19,474 nt of DNA from Byssochlamys sp. IMV 00236 (taxonomy: Eukaryota; Ascomycota; Eurotiomycetes; Eurotiales; Thermoascaceae), in contig MSJH02000603.1 in NCBI GenBank assembly GCA_001931875.2, forward strand, positions 1 through 19,474, read 5' to 3'. Of this stretch, positions 1 through 9,783 are shown in pieces. The notes below the pieces were generated by a model. That model ran no database searches and was not told the DNA's origin. It was given only the letters and a program-made list of their open reading frames with translations. Every line of letters starts with the position of its first letter. Position 1 is the first letter of the stretch. Made by a program: the position numbers and the translations under genes.

Positions 1-3000
1 AAAAGTTTTAAAAAAAAAAAAAAAAAAAAAATACAATACTAAATGTATAAATAAAGGATGACAGCTTACCATCTCTATACGACTAGGATCACATTTTCTA
101 ATTTGCTCAAATGATATCAGATCCGCTTCTGATAATAATTTGGCAAACTGAGGACCAATTCCGGTAATCTGCCTTATTACAAAAGGTGAATCATACCACA
201 TCTTAGCCTGAATACTTTGGTACAGTTGAATGGAGTATTTCAGTTTAGAAGAGTCTCTCTCATAGACAGCGCACTCGATTATACCTAGATTGTATATTAA
301 TTAATATTGCTGATAGACTATCTCCGTATATCATTACATTTTGTAATTCGACTAGCATGGTTCAGAATATTTAGCCCTTCTGTAGCCAGCAAGGTGTTAC
401 CGCTGTTATGTAGGTTTACATCCCCAAGAATGCACTATGCAAAAATTGGCTATGAGACTATTGTTGTCATAGACAGTGAATAACCTTTACCTGTAAGACA
501 AGAAATACTTTGTCAGCTACTGATGTAACTTTGCCAAGTGGATAGCGAATGTTTGGGTTATTTCGAATTGTATTCAGAAACTGCTTTTCTCCAGAATTAT
601 ATCTGATCGCTTCCATTTCTTCTTGGCAACTGCTAACCAAGTCTAACTGCCGTCATATCAATAAGAACAGTAGATTATACTTTTTCTAATGCATAGACTA
701 TGTACATACCACATTTCTTAGGGAAGATATATCTTTCTTGCTAATTATTGAAGCCATTGTAGAAAATTTGATGTAATACTTGACCATAATTAATCCATAA
801 TCTATACGATCTAAGCATTGGACAAACGCTAGCAGCCAATCTCCAATACTTACTTGTTGGTTTTAGTAGAAGGTTGTTCATCTTTTCAATCATAGAATGT
901 CCTTCAAGAGACTCTAGATGCTTGATGCATATATCTACGTTACATGTGTGTTTGCTTAATCAAGTTTCCAATATTCAAATAAATGAATTTACTTTGTAAT
1001 ATATTATCAGCATATAAACTGGAGGCAGGTGATATGCCTTGCTGTATGTTATAATGTAGTGGATTCTGTGACACTCTCACATACAAGAAGGTTGATTTTA
1101 GCCTACAGCAAGATTAGCGACGAGATTGAGTAATATCATTAACTGATGTTTACCATTCGATAGCTGAATGTATGTTTACGATTGTGCCAAGACAGATTTC
1201 AGATAGTAGGTGCTCAATCAGATTCTCGTGTAGTCTTAACATGGCCTAGTATAAGTGATGGACAAAGATAACTTTTCAAACCTTACCTGCTCTCCAGGTT
1301 TGTTGTTCCTGAAACCAGTGAAGAATAACGTTGTTTCATTTGATTGGTTGTCATGATGACTGCACATCCACTTGTATCAAGCCCTGGGCGCCCTGCTCTT
1401 CCTATCATTTGAAGTAGATCAATATCAGAATACTCTGTTAGAGTGCCTTGTTGATAACCTATGTGTACATGTAAAATATTTTAGAACATATTACATATCC
1501 CAAAAGCTCTTAAAAGGTTACTTGCCCAATGTAGACTTTATAATGACTAGATGAGCTGGTAGATTGACCTATTTTTTATCAGATATAAATCTTTTTGCTA
1601 TTTATCGGTATGAAACAGCTATTTCTATGCTTACACCAACAGCTAAAGTAGAAGTCGTTCCTTAAAAATATTTTTGATTAATAACAGGTTGCTTCGTTCA
1701 ACGCACTCTTACACACCAATCACTCTGATGGCCTTCTTTAGAAAAAGCTCTTCTACTAGGCCCCGGTCTGCATAGTCAAGGCCAGCTGTAAAAAAAAAGG
1801 TATTAGGACATTTCTGTATGAAGTCAAAACAAAACATTTAACCATGATGGAAAGCTATTCCTTTGCGAAATAGTCGTGCTAAAGCTTTGTTCTTAAATTT
1901 CACTTTATCAGAATCTTGTATGTTTGAACTAGAAATATATCACTTGATTATTTTATAATGGCAATAATACTATTAAAAAGGCATTACCATAAAGTAGATA
2001 TCTTTCGCTTATCCATCATATTTGCAATAGTATCACACGCTTGCTGAACAGATTTGCGTGTTGAGCAGAACTAGTATAGTGAACAGTATTGAGTTTTTTG
2101 GTATCAACGTGTCCTTTTATCGTTTTTTTCTTTACTATTAGCACTGGTTTGTCATTGCTATGCTTTTGAATGATGTCTAGTAATCTACAAAGGACAAGTT
2201 ATTTAAAGATAGACTATCATCTGATCATATACTAGCTTCCAATCAAGCTTCCTATCAAACAAAAAAATATTATCTTCTTTCTGAGGGTATCCATAAACAA
2301 ATCGATCCAGACGCACTGGCCTGTACTCTTCTGAAAATGCAATAGCTATACACATTATATTAATACCTACTCTCCTCTATAGAAAAGATATATTACGTTT
2401 TGCGTTTAACCAAGTACTGATATCATTTAGGTTTGGCACAGTAGCAGACACAGCTATATATCTTATTTGATTATTGACGGTCTATTATATGCCAATAGAA
2501 AATAAGTCTTGTTATAACAGGCGAAACGTCAACAGCAGTACCTTCATACGACTAACACAGGTTTCCAACACTGCGCCACGCTTTTCATTTAATATATGCA
2601 CTTCATCAATCTAAAAATAATGAGTAACTTGTTAGATATTTGAGGGAAATATTACGAGAATTAGTTTGATCAAGCTCATCAATTTACGATGATCCACCCA
2701 TCTTCTTGTCATAGAATCCCATTTTTCAGGAGTTGTTACACTTTTAAGAGATCAGTAAATGTGTTTTAGGAGGTATATCTTATTTCGTACATGATGGCCG
2801 TTTTACGAATGGACGCTATAGTCGAGTTCTGTGTATCACCCGTATACTCTTTACCTTTTATAGTTTTAGATACAATGAAACAAAATGCATACTTACTTTA
2901 CATTCTATCCCGAAAGGCTTAAACTTCTTTTCCCAATCCTTTGCTCTTTCGCTACATAGACTCTTGGTTGGAGCCATGTATATTATTTTTGAATCTGTTC

Positions 3001-3709
3001 CGCTGTTCAAGAGCGCTCTGATAATCGACAACTCCAACAAGACTGTCTTTCCAGAGCCAGTAGGAGCTGATGTATAAAAAGTGAGTAAAAAAAAAAAGCA
3101 TACAGAGATGAGCTAGAATACCTGAGATGGCCAAATTGCTGTTTTCATAGAATGTCTTGTATGTATTTATAATTTATTACATAAACATTGACACTGACAA
3201 CTTTTGATACTTACATCTACTAGACATTTTGATTGCATGACATTAAAGAGTCCAAACTTGAATATTCTGTTATAGGGTGATGCTATGATAGTCGTAGGTT
3301 ATATGTTTGCTTTCTTTTATTTTAAAATAATAGTACATACGTATGTCAGCTGTATGCCTCAACTGGGTGTCTCCTATAACAGGGCAGCTTGTATCATTAT
3401 GTATGTGCTGACCTAAATAATATGTTATATACATAAAATGATAAATAATGAATTGCGTTTACCTTGTTGTTGCAGGTTATTTTGAGTAACAAATGAGTTA
3501 TGATTGTGATGTAAAGTCTGTCAATAAGCAGATTAGTAGTACATATGTAACTATCAGAACTATAACAGTACATTGCTTTCATTAAAAGAATTATATTGCT
3601 GGTTAACTCTCTGACCAATATCTAACATATCAAATGAATCAGATAACATTGCTTCTTCGTTCTCCAACCATCGATCAATGCCATCATCACTGCTACTGTT
3701 ATCTCTCAT
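1..3709 (-). CDS. HFM1: Meiotic ATP-dependent DNA helicase HFM1/MER3 (3' part outside window)
   Basis: Superfamily 2, Ski2-like helicase that unwinds recombination intermediates and promotes meiotic crossovers in the nucleus (family knowledge). The start is the ATG at 3709-3707, with an acidic, Ser-rich N-terminus. Splicing gives 25 exons in the window and 761 codons: 3709-3572, 3517-3463, 3412-3337, 3266-3215, 3155-3122, 3066-2897, 2846-2791, 2740-2656, 2610-2542, 2481-2397, 2330-2237, 2184-2136, 2070-1988, 1928-1843, 1785-1717, 1660-1635, 1568-1526, 1458-1287, 1234-1154, 1102-993, 934-854, 810-710, 646-491, 434-338, 284-70. The frame is kept throughout. Visible motifs in order: APTGSGKT (Walker A), APTKSL, TTPEKWD, DEVH (Walker B), SATVPN, FCSTRKS, QMIGRAGRPG (motif VI), then a winged-helix and Sec63-like region with an ITGIGPQFAKLL helix-hairpin segment. 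Two introns are GC-AG. No stop or frameshift is needed, so the gene looks functional. Meiotic rather than general helicase identity rests on the DEVH/TTPEKWD context and is fairly sure. Confidence 0.93.
1459..1525 (-). other. GC-AG intron in HFM1
   Basis: The donor is GCAAGT, the usual consensus for GC-AG introns, and the acceptor is ACATAG; length 67 bp. The preceding exon ends in phase 1 (TTG G) and the next begins GT TAT CAA, giving the expected helicase sequence between the KST and TEYSD segments. Using the nearby GT four bases downstream as donor puts stops in the next exon. Confidence 0.85.
2185..2236 (-). other. GC-AG intron in HFM1 (second)
   Basis: The donor is GCTAGT and the acceptor TTTGTAG; length 52 bp. 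The only frame-compatible join is TGG AA / A TTA CTA GAC, giving DWKLLDIIQKH, as in HFM1 relatives. The GT three bases in from this donor would leave phase 0 against an acceptor needing two carried bases, breaking the frame. Confidence 0.75.
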
Positions 3710-4432
3710 TAACAGTGTATCTGTATTTTGAATGTGTTAAAGAGACTCTAAAAGGAAAGGAACAGATAGATTATACGCGTATGCAAATCAGTACTGTTTG
3801 TATAGTAATTTTGCCTTTTATTTGACATTATGAAAACAAGAAAAAGAAGAAGAAAATGATTTACAATTTGCTTTATTATATGATTGATTGATTGATTGAC
3901 AACACGTAATGAATTTACAAATCTTTATTATGATATAGTAGCGACATACCAGCTACATTAATCTCGGTCGTAAAAACTCGCACACAAGGTTCATGATGCT
4001 TCATGTGCACTGTGTGCTTCACTAAGAGGTGCATCTACTTTTTTTTATACTGATCATCTTTACGTGTTTTTTTTTTTTTCTTGTACATGGCAAGAAATAA
4101 ACATAGACACATCAACAAAATTATCCCAGATCAAGGTCATTTTACTCCAAACATTTAGTTGAGAAAAGAAAGGGGGCGGGAAAGGGGAGAGGAGTATACA
4201 AGAAAGCTGTCACGATAACTTTTTGAATGCGTGATGAACAAAAACAGAAATCAGGGACAATGATTCCAAAATTAAAAATTAGGTCTGAAAATAGTAACCA
4301 ATCAGATCCATGTACGACTTCCGCGGAGAGCAACAAGTAGTAAACAGGTTCAATCCGCGGAAAGAGAGATAACACCATATAAATATCTCCCTTCTTTCCC
4401 TTTATATTATATTTCTTTACTATTTACCCCAC
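3710..4432. promoter_or_regulatory. Divergent intergenic region HFM1 / GNA1
   Basis: This stretch separates two divergently transcribed genes and holds no coding frame I can support. It contains a (TGAT)n-like microsatellite at 3881-3900, a T-tract near 4066-4079, two CCGCGG palindromes at about 4321 and 4355, and a TATA box (TATAAATA) at 4378-4385, about 50 bp before the acetyltransferase ATG. The paired CCGCGG sites close to the TATA are candidate activator sites (inference). Confidence 0.5.
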
Positions 4433-5066
4433 ATGTCTGAAGTTACTCTTTTCGATTCCAAATACCTTTCTCCTGAAGTTCAAGCTGCTCTACCAAAGGG
4501 ACATACTCTTCGTGCACTTCGCTCAAACGATTATGAACGCGGATTTTTAAAGGTGCTCGAAGTTTTGACAGAAGTTGGTAACCACACCAAAGAAGAATTC
4601 ACAGAACAATTTAACTATTTGAAGAAACATAACCATGAATGTAAAGTATAGAAACTGATCCATCTCAAAGCACAATACTTATTTAATCAAATAGATTTTA
4701 CTATTACCATTACTGATGATGCCCAGGACAAAGTTGTTGCCGTCGGTACCATTTTCATTGAAAGAAAGTTTATTCGTAAAAATGGTCTTGTCGGTCACAT
4801 TGAAGACATTGCAGTCGATAAAAATCAACAAGGAAAGAAATTGGGTCTGAGAATTATTCAGGCACTTAAATACATTGGCGCAAAGAATGGATGTTATAAA
4901 GTCATTTTGGATTGTTCAGAAAAGGTAAATGTTGGATTCATTTTCGTTGTTTATTATTCTAATGTCCCTCAATTAGAATGTACCCTTTTACGAAAAGTGT
5001 GGATTTAATAGAAAAGAAGTTGAGATGGCTTGGTACGTGCCTAGCACTGAAAAGGCTCGTTTGTAA
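4433..5066 (+). CDS. GNA1: Glucosamine-6-phosphate N-acetyltransferase
   Basis: Transfers acetyl from acetyl-CoA to glucosamine 6-phosphate, a cytosolic step towards UDP-GlcNAc and so chitin and glycans. Exons 4433-4640, 4695-4924 and 4977-5066 join in frame to 175 codons plus TAA, the usual size for eukaryotic GNA1. The first exon carries the family's opening pattern ending in a LKKHNHE stretch. The second holds the GNAT core: a GTIFIERKFI strand, the HIEDIAVDKNQQGKKLG acetyl-CoA-binding loop (Q-x-x-G-x-G/K-type motif) and CYKVILDCSE. The third has NVPFYEKCGF, the typical GNAT end. Both introns are GT-AG. The upstream TATA box is at 4378, and AATAAA repeats right after the stop (5064-5080) can serve as the poly(A) signal. 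Identity is firm; nothing is odd. Confidence 0.95.
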
Positions 5067-5082
5067 ATAAATAAATAAATCA
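5067..5082 (+). terminator. AATAAA-rich poly(A) signal of GNA1
   Basis: Tandem AATAAA units directly overlap and follow the stop codon. The gap to the converging lipase stop at 5138 is only 71 bp, so the two 3' ends share this space. Confidence 0.5.
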
Positions 5083-5137
5083 TAATTCATTGTTTTTTTT
5101 TTTTCTGCATTAATTATTATTATCGTATTTATTATGT

Positions 5138-6846
5138 TTATTCCCATTTAGCTTGTTTTAGTTGTTTCAAGAGAATTGGATAAGTAGTTTTATGGTTATT
5201 ATGTCCCCAGATCGTATCCATGTGTTCATATCCATCAATACGTTCAACATGAACAAGATCTAACATCGGAAACATGGTGGTATTATTTTTAGAGGAGGCC
5301 TCTTTGGTATCCGTCAATCGGTGTTCACAATCATCAAACGATCTTACAAACTGTTCGCCATCGACCAAGTAGTCTGCTGTACCATAAAAGACGATTAATG
5401 GCACTTTATCCATCTGCGTATTGTCATGTTTGTGCTCGCCCACATACAGACACTTGCCTGTCTTTCCCCAACCTGCGATCCAGTCTGCAATCAATCTTGC
5501 ACTGACCGGTCTTGGTGTAAATTGAAAATATTTAACTTTCCGTCTACGTACCCAATGAGAGTCCCACCAGGAAAATAGATAAGAAAACATGCAGTAAGCT
5601 AAGAAGCAGAATAACCTTGGATGCATAATCGTCTGAACCACTGTCATCACTGGTAAAAATGCAGCTGTGCCTAAAACACAAAAGTTAGAGTTCCGCGTAT
5701 TTTCTCCTTTGTCGTAAAAATGCTCTTTTACCAAATAACATGGAATATAGCCAATCATTTAAATTGATTAATAGGCGAAGAGGATAAGTACTAAAAAAAA
5801 AAGTAACAAATCGAGATTAGTATTACATCACTCTTAGCGTTTCTTTTTTTTTCTTAATTTGTCACTTTACTTGACCAAGCTTCCAGAAAAGATGGCAGGT
5901 GCCAAAGCAACGAAGCAACTTAATTTACTAGCAATCTCTGGACATAAGGATAATCCAATAAAGGCCTGTGCATTTCCCTGAGAGTGTCCGATATAGGCTA
6001 CTTTTGAATAACCAGAGTATTCTCTAACATGATCCAACATGGCTTTGAAATCATAAATGCCAAGCTCCTTTAGTCCCCAATCCCAATATTCGGGATCTTT
6101 ATATGACAGTGAAATGTGGTCATATCCAGCAATGGCTCTATTATTACCAACCCAAACATCATAACCTGCATCAGCTAATGTAAATGCAATTGATTTTTCT
6201 TCGTTAAGCACAAAGGCACCTGAGCACTGAAAGAGACCATGTCCTATCAGCACTGGTTTTCTACCTATATAGATTCATGTGAGCAAGATGAAGCAATAGA
6301 TTAAACAGATATCATACCACTTGGTTTACAACCCTTTCTGTATAGTCTATATATGATAATGATATAGCCATCTTCAGTAACCACTTCATGCTTCTCACTG
6401 ATGTAACCCCACTTTTCTGCATAATACGTTTCATCTTGGGTAATGTCTTCGTCAGGTAGTGCATTTTCAAGTATATCCTGAGATCTCTCTGTTTTATGAT
6501 ACAAAACATCGAGTACATGAGTTTTGGTAGTTTTATAGATGGCAAGTAAAACGAGGACTATCAAGATCGGCAAGGAAAGTGTCATTGAAATAATAGCTTG
6601 AATGTCTATGATAATTCTCTTCAATAATCCTCTTTTTATTCTCTGTACTTTTTTTCGATCTGCTGGTACACGTTTGGGCGGTAGTAGATCCATCATTTCT
6701 TCTAGTGTTGACTTATCATCATCATCATCATCATTAATACTACTATTTACACCACTATCGTATGATAGTACACGTTTATCTTCATTTTCTTCCTCAGTAA
6801 AATATGTGTCTTTATCATCCGAATCTAAAAGTTCTATTGATCGCAT
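5138..6846 (-). CDS. Membrane-anchored steryl ester / triacylglycerol lipase (acid-lipase type)
   Basis: An alpha/beta hydrolase of the yeast Tgl1/Yeh1/Yeh2 and animal acid lipase group, which releases fatty acids from steryl esters or triacylglycerol. Exons 6846-6318, 6264-5871, 5790-5732 and 5670-5138 join in frame to 504 codons. The N-terminus is very acidic, with a run of six Asp (about residues 39-44). It is followed by a single hydrophobic segment (about residues 82-102), so the protein is probably anchored in ER or lipid droplet membrane. Next comes the lipase-associated segment KHEVVTEDGY, the oxyanion strand GHGLFQ, and the nucleophile elbow GHSQG (Ser about 271). Asp about 427 (YGTADYLVD) and His about 477 (YEHMDTIWG) complete the triad. 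The third exon is only 59 nt; the longest open frame over the exon 3/4 join reads through the intron in the wrong frame and would give a false start. Substrate preference cannot be read from sequence. Confidence 0.9.
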
Positions 6847-7449
6847 CTCTTCTTTTTTTTTATTTTTTTATTAAGAAAAAGGATAAAAAGAGAAAAGATC
6901 GATTCAAAAAATTAGGTTTAAATAGAATTAAATCTCTTAAATGTTATTGGATATCCCTTATTTTCATATGTCTTTCTGCGTGGCTGAAGTAACCATGTTG
7001 ACCTAAAATGGAAGACGCACTGTCAAACTCTTTATCATCTGATGACCCAAAGTGTCTTTTTTTCTAATTCTTTGATCTACATGATAGACACTATTTGTTT
7101 GTTGTAAAAAGACGATGGATATAAAAATGACATTACTGCGTGGACATGTTGTGTATTTTAGGATAGACAGCACGCATTATTACGCATATCTTTACATACA
7201 GCTGTGGCTTTTTCTTTTCTTTTCTTTTCTTTATCAATGGATAGAGTCGCTTTGGAACGAGTGATGTTAAATATGAGAAATACTTATTCAGCCTTGAACC
7301 AGTCACTCTTGGGTAGAGTTACCAGTTACACGATGTAAACTTAAATTTAACCTCTATCTTCGTTAAGTAAGAATGTAACAAAAAAAGAGGCAAGTAAAGA
7401 AGAAAGCAGAGGAGAGAGAGAAAGACGGGGACAACCATTATTACTTCAA
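6847..7449. promoter_or_regulatory. Upstream region of the lipase gene
   Basis: No supported gene. It contains A/T runs just upstream of the lipase ATG (6855-6900) and a (TTTTC)n pyrimidine tract at about 7212-7232. An apparent 62-codon plus-strand frame at 6804-6992 mostly reads the antisense of the lipase 5' end and Lys-rich low-complexity sequence, so I do not call it. Confidence 0.35.
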
Positions 7450-7685
7450 GTGTAATCATTATAATAACTCTATATATTACAATAGAGCATACATATTCTA
7501 CTTGCATTCTTCTATCGCATCTGATGAGAATAAGGAGAAGCATAGGACATTGACCACATTCAATCTTCCCTATAAAATGGACGCGCATCTTTTTTTAATA
7601 ATACTTCTTTCTTTTTCATGAAGAATCAAATCCGCAAGGCATCGACTTAACAGCTTTTTTACAATAACAAAGCTGAAAACAACAG
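7450..7685 (+). repeat. Dispersed TATA-bearing repeat, copy A
   Basis: One of three diverged copies in this window, the others being 17341-17575 and 17849-18040 on the opposite strand. Shared landmarks in order are a TATCGCATCTGAT block (A and B), a TTGACCACATT-like block, CTATAAAA (7570-7577), TTTAATAATAC followed by a CT-rich stretch, a TCGCAA..GACTT block, and a common end AAGCTGAAaACAACAG at 7685. Similarity stops sharply after CAACAG. The TATA-to-end distance is 115 bp here, 109 and 114 bp in the others. It may be a solo LTR relic (ends ...CAACA) or a duplicated promoter/first exon; the sequence does not decide. Confidence 0.7.
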
Positions 7686-8075
7686 TACTTGATCCTTCTG
7701 TTTCTGATTTCTTTGCATAAACGTATTATCTAATTGGGATTTCCCTAGTTTTAATGCGTTCTGTCTTTCAATCATTTGGAAGAGACCTGCTGAAAGATTG
7801 AAAATGAGGACGATTTCTGGAAAACCTGGTGCCAATATATGGATGTTTGCAATGATTACCAATTCTGGTAATACTTAACAAGTGTTTTTTAGTAGCATAC
7901 TAATTCAATGTAAAGCCTTGAAAAGTATCATGTAACCAAACATACCCCAAGAACTATATGATTATCATATCATTAGCTCATTTAAACTAAATAAGGCATA
8001 TACAGTCAATGCATTGAATGCATCCAAGGATATGGTATGTAATTTAGCAAAACGAAACGATTATAGACAGCTGAT

Positions 8076-8124
<49 letters not shown>

Positions 8125-8188
8125 AAGTCTGTTGTGGAAGGTATCGAAGATGTCATCAGAAGCAGTTTCACTGAAAATGGAAGCATAA
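7686..8188. other. Gene-poor stretch with 42-T tract
   Basis: No firm gene. It contains an uninterrupted 42-base T tract (8078-8119). An open frame at about 8121-8196 follows a possible acceptor (TTACAAAAAG) and ends in TGA just inside the next gene's start. This could be an upstream exon of that gene out of frame, or an upstream ORF. A minus-strand frame at 7659-7862 shows no recognisable motif. Confidence 0.4.
8078..8119 (+). repeat. Poly-T tract, 42 bases
   Basis: Uninterrupted run of T, 69 bp before the proposed ATG at 8189. If read as protein it would give a run of Phe, which is unlikely. A nucleosome-free promoter element or the pyrimidine tract of a leader intron is more plausible (inference). 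Confidence 0.9.
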
Positions 8189-8964
8189 ATGAATTATGAT
8201 TTTGTAAACAGTTCTTTAGAAAGAGATATGAAAATGTATGTGTGAACGATTATTTTAAATTCACTTTATCTTCTTCCAATAGTCTGTTAATGTACAAAGT
8301 GCCCAACTTGTCAATGCGGCTTTCACTTGACGAAGCAAATTTTAACCATGTTCTTGTGTGTCCATTAATGGAACTTGCTGTTAACACAATTGGTGTGAAG
8401 TTGGTTTTTGTTCCTGAGGAATACGTTTCACAGTCCTCCTCCGAAGAATATAAAGCTGATGCTATTGTCTTGCACGATGGATTAGAAATAGCCTTACTTG
8501 AGACATCAGGAAAGCTTCTTTTAAACGATGGTCCTAGGTTTGGCTATGGTCACATAAAAGGGACTTTCGGATGCTTCACAATCTACAATGAAATTCTCAA
8601 GACATACCATTTTGCTATTGAAGAAACAGTATCAAAGCTGAAGATTTATTTTGTTCATGCGAGGAGAAAGTTGTACAATACATTGAATGGCTATTTAGCT
8701 CATTTATGTGATTCATTTGTGGTCGCTAGAGCTTTGTTCTGCAAAGCTGTATGCTTTAAAAAAATGTGCAAGTTCACCATTCCAAGAAGCAAAGAAGACA
8801 TCAAGAATATCTTGGCAATGAGTCACTTTGTGTGGCAATTGAAGGTAAGTGAAAAAAAAAAGAAGTTGAAAATAAGCTAACTAACACTTTTTGCATGAGG
8901 ATAGAAGTAGCTGAAGAGGACAGCAGACACCGTGCAAGAACATGATGACTATGAGATGCAATGA
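8189..8964 (+). CDS. Uncharacterised protein of a probable fungal lineage-expanded family
   Basis: Function unknown. The ATG at 8189 directly follows an in-frame TAA. Exons 8189-8235 and 8283-8844 join through a GT-AG intron (GTATGT...CCAATAG) with no stop, followed by an intron with donor GTAAGT at 8845. The acceptor at 8909-8910 gives a short Lys/Glu-rich tail ending at TGA 8962-8964, 220 codons in all; the last exon is the least certain. The core (residues 73-92) reads KADAIVLHDGLEIALLETSG, then a GYGHIKGTFG segment and LKIYFVHARR. From memory, unverified, Mucorales proteomes hold many paralogues with this AD...LE.SG pattern. The spacing of Asp75 and Glu89 recalls a PD-(D/E)XK nuclease core, but the usual Lys is Ser91, so activity is doubtful. 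An older reading that starts at the in-frame GTG 8242 runs through the intron. Confidence 0.55.
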
Positions 8965-9164
8965 ATAATGGATAACGATTTGAAGAGAGTATCTTTAAAG
9001 TCATTAATAGACACAAAAATCAAGAAGCCAGTCAGAGGTGCCAAATACGGCATCCTTTTGCCAATTGAAAAGGACAGTGTTTTCTTTGTTAAGCCTTGAA
9101 AATAATTTGAACATATTGGTTGTTTGCTCTTTATTCAATTCAAACATGTCTAAACTAAGATAAC
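8965..9164. other. Short spacer between orphan gene and transposase relic
   Basis: No coding frame or motif I can support; AT-rich sequence that probably includes the orphan gene's 3' untranslated region. Confidence 0.4.
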
Positions 9165-9530
9165 CTAAATTGGCTGCTTATCCAAGCAGTCTTTCAACCT
9201 TGAATTAGAATGTTTGATAAAGACAACTTTGCGGAATTTACATTGTTTTAATCTAAGATGAGATGCTTGTAATATGCTTTTGTCAAGAATCTCAAGTCTC
9301 TTGAGTTTACTCTTAGCAACTGACCAAAACTGCTCTATTGGGGTTCAACTCAGAAGAATAAAGTGATAAATATATACATTTATAGCCACACTTTTCAATC
9401 AATTCTTGGAGATCAGTTCGATTGTATGTATAGAAGCGTTATCCATAACTAAGTCAGTGTTGATTGTGCCTAAACATAATATATTCTTCAAAGAGCTTAT
9501 TCTAACGAAGCTATTAATGTTTCGGAAGCT
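9165..9530 (-). pseudogene. Tc1/mariner-type (DDE) transposase relic, 3' part
   Basis: Translation of the minus strand gives the C-terminal half of a Tc1/mariner-like transposase. It shows LVMDNASIHT (second catalytic Asp, about 9424-9453), then DLQELIEKCGY...LYSSELNP, then PIEQFWSVAKSKLKR (third acidic residue) and a basic tail ending at TAG 9165-9167. Two single-base frameshifts break it: one after the DNASIHT block (about 9418-9424) and one inside the NP/IEQFW motif (about 9338-9343). The helix-turn-helix and first catalytic Asp are absent upstream, and I see no terminal inverted repeats, so it is dead and truncated. Confidence 0.8.
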
Positions 9531-9718
9531 TTCCAAACGGGTATTTATAATGAAAGACTTGGAGACAATAAAATGATTAGTATATGATACTAAAAAATCA
9601 ATACATTGTAAGCACTAAACAAAAGAAAGAGAAAGAGATAGACAGGTCTATTCTGTGCCAGTTCCTAAATTTAATATTAAAATTTTTTTGCAGACTGGGT
9701 GCCTGGGCCACATCTTGG

Positions 9719-9719
<1 letters not shown>

Positions 9720-9754
<35 letters not shown>
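9720..9754 (+). repeat. Poly-T tract, 35 bases
   Basis: Uninterrupted T run ending 29 bp before the ATG of the endonuclease/phosphatase-fold gene. A CTTGTCTAG acceptor-like site lies between tract and ATG, so the tract may belong to a leader intron. Confidence 0.9.
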
Positions 9755-9757
<3 letters not shown>

Positions 9758-9783
9758 GTTCTTGTCTAGATTTTTTATATCTA

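Noticed and set aside
1..3709. Helicase as a pseudogene because only short open frames are visible
   Set aside because: Exon-by-exon splicing gives an unbroken 761-codon frame with all helicase motifs, so the fragmentation is due to introns.
4340..4365. B-box-like GGTTCAATCC suggesting a tRNA gene
   Set aside because: No matching A box, anticodon arm or acceptor stem can be folded around it; it lies in the GNA1 promoter.
9655..9783. N-terminal extension of the phosphatase-fold protein including a poly-Phe run
   Set aside because: The open frame upstream of ATG 9784 translates the T35 tract and non-coding sequence; the family-like sequence begins after the ATG.
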